Origin: Hyphomicrobiaceae bacterium
Lineage (GTDB): Bacteria; Pseudomonadota; Alphaproteobacteria; Rhizobiales; Hyphomicrobiaceae
Reading direction: 5' to 3'
DNA: 5,238 nt
Assembly (NCBI GenBank): GCA_020442225.1
Contig: JAGRKR010000438.1
Location: forward strand, 1-5,238
Made by a program: the position numbers and the translations under genes. This document shows positions 5,060 to 5,238 of the stretch, piece after piece (position 1 is the first letter of the stretch; each line of letters starts with the position of its first letter). The notes under the pieces are model-generated. The model did no database searches, was not told where the DNA came from, and saw nothing but the letters and a program-made list of their open reading frames with translations.

Positions 5060-5238
5060 CTAGCCAATGTCGGCCGCCAGCCGGTCGAGCTGAGTGAGGA
5101 TCAGCGCGATGTCGCGATCCCGTGCCAATTGATGCTCGCCGTCCTTGACGAGCGTGACCTCGACGTCGAGGCCGGCCAGCCGCTCCGCAATTTCGAGGCT
5201 CGTTTGCCAGGGAACATCCTGGTCTTTCTGGCCGTGGA
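5060..5238 (-). CDS. Alpha/beta hydrolase, C-terminal part
   Basis: Only the last 58 residues are in the window; the 5' end lies beyond 5238. The fragment opens with HGQKDQDVPW, the usual alpha/beta-hydrolase motif around the catalytic acid (HGxxDxxVP, Asp at visible residue 5). It continues with AERLAGLDVEVTLVKDGEHQLARDRDI, where the His of DGEH (visible residue 35) fits the catalytic histidine. Helix LILTQLDRLAADIG ends the protein. The nucleophile, expected in a GxSxG motif, is outside. The pattern KDGxHxLxR resembles serine hydrolases of the ABHD10-like esterase/thioesterase type, but the substrate cannot be told. It is convergent with the DUF1244 gene, 28 bp apart. The fold call is firm; subfamily is a guess. 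Confidence 0.82.
   Translation of the reverse strand, partial: HGQKDQDVPWQTSLEIAERLAGLDVEVTLVKDGEHQLARDRDIALILTQLDRLAADIG

Noticed and set aside
1..5238. Search for tRNA or rRNA genes, CRISPR repeats, insertion sequences, toxin-antitoxin pairs or phage genes.
   Set aside because: I recognised none; nearly all of the window is explained by seven housekeeping-type coding regions.

Overview
The window looks like the chromosome of a GC-rich alphaproteobacterium. The evidence is the gene set: a GapR-type (DUF2312) chromosome-structuring protein, plus DUF1036, DUF1244 and an N-formylglutamate amidohydrolase-like protein, all close to pyruvate kinase. This mix is typical of Alphaproteobacteria. I cannot assign an order or genus from the sequence alone. 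Coding density is high and the GC bias makes long spurious open frames on the strand opposite the real genes. I see no mobile element, tRNA, rRNA or CRISPR array.

Layout. Bases 1-211 (+) hold the 3' part of gapR. A 111-bp convergent gap with a strong GC-rich hairpin follows. A three-gene minus-strand unit, read from right to left, fills 3593 to 323: MOFRL/DUF4147-type glycerate 2-kinase, a small exported DUF1036 protein, and pyruvate kinase. The DUF1036 stop overlaps the pyk start as ATGA, and a strong AAGGAGG site lies inside the DUF1036 gene. A divergent intergenic region (about 3594-3829) carries a promoter candidate for each direction and two adjacent copies of a small dyad, GTCGGYGAC. 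To the right on the plus strand are the N-formylglutamate amidohydrolase-family gene (3830-4687) and a DUF1244 gene (4723-5031), probably co-transcribed. The 3' end of a minus-strand alpha/beta-hydrolase gene (from 5238 to 5060) closes the window convergently.

How the genes fit together. Glycerate 2-kinase makes 2-phosphoglycerate. Enolase, not in this window, turns that into phosphoenolpyruvate, and pyruvate kinase converts it to pyruvate. The minus-strand unit therefore reads as a glycerate-to-pyruvate module with an exported protein of unknown function between the two enzymes. Pyruvate kinase carries the residue set associated with potassium-independent catalysis. The plus-strand pair is less clear: a putative Zn-dependent amidohydrolase without histidine-utilisation neighbours, and a small cytosolic CxxC protein.

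I found no obviously new multi-gene defence or mobile system. The best leads are the DUF1036-pyk coupling, the alphaproteobacterial DUF neighbourhood, the K+-independent signature, a possible leaderless start, and the tandem dyads.
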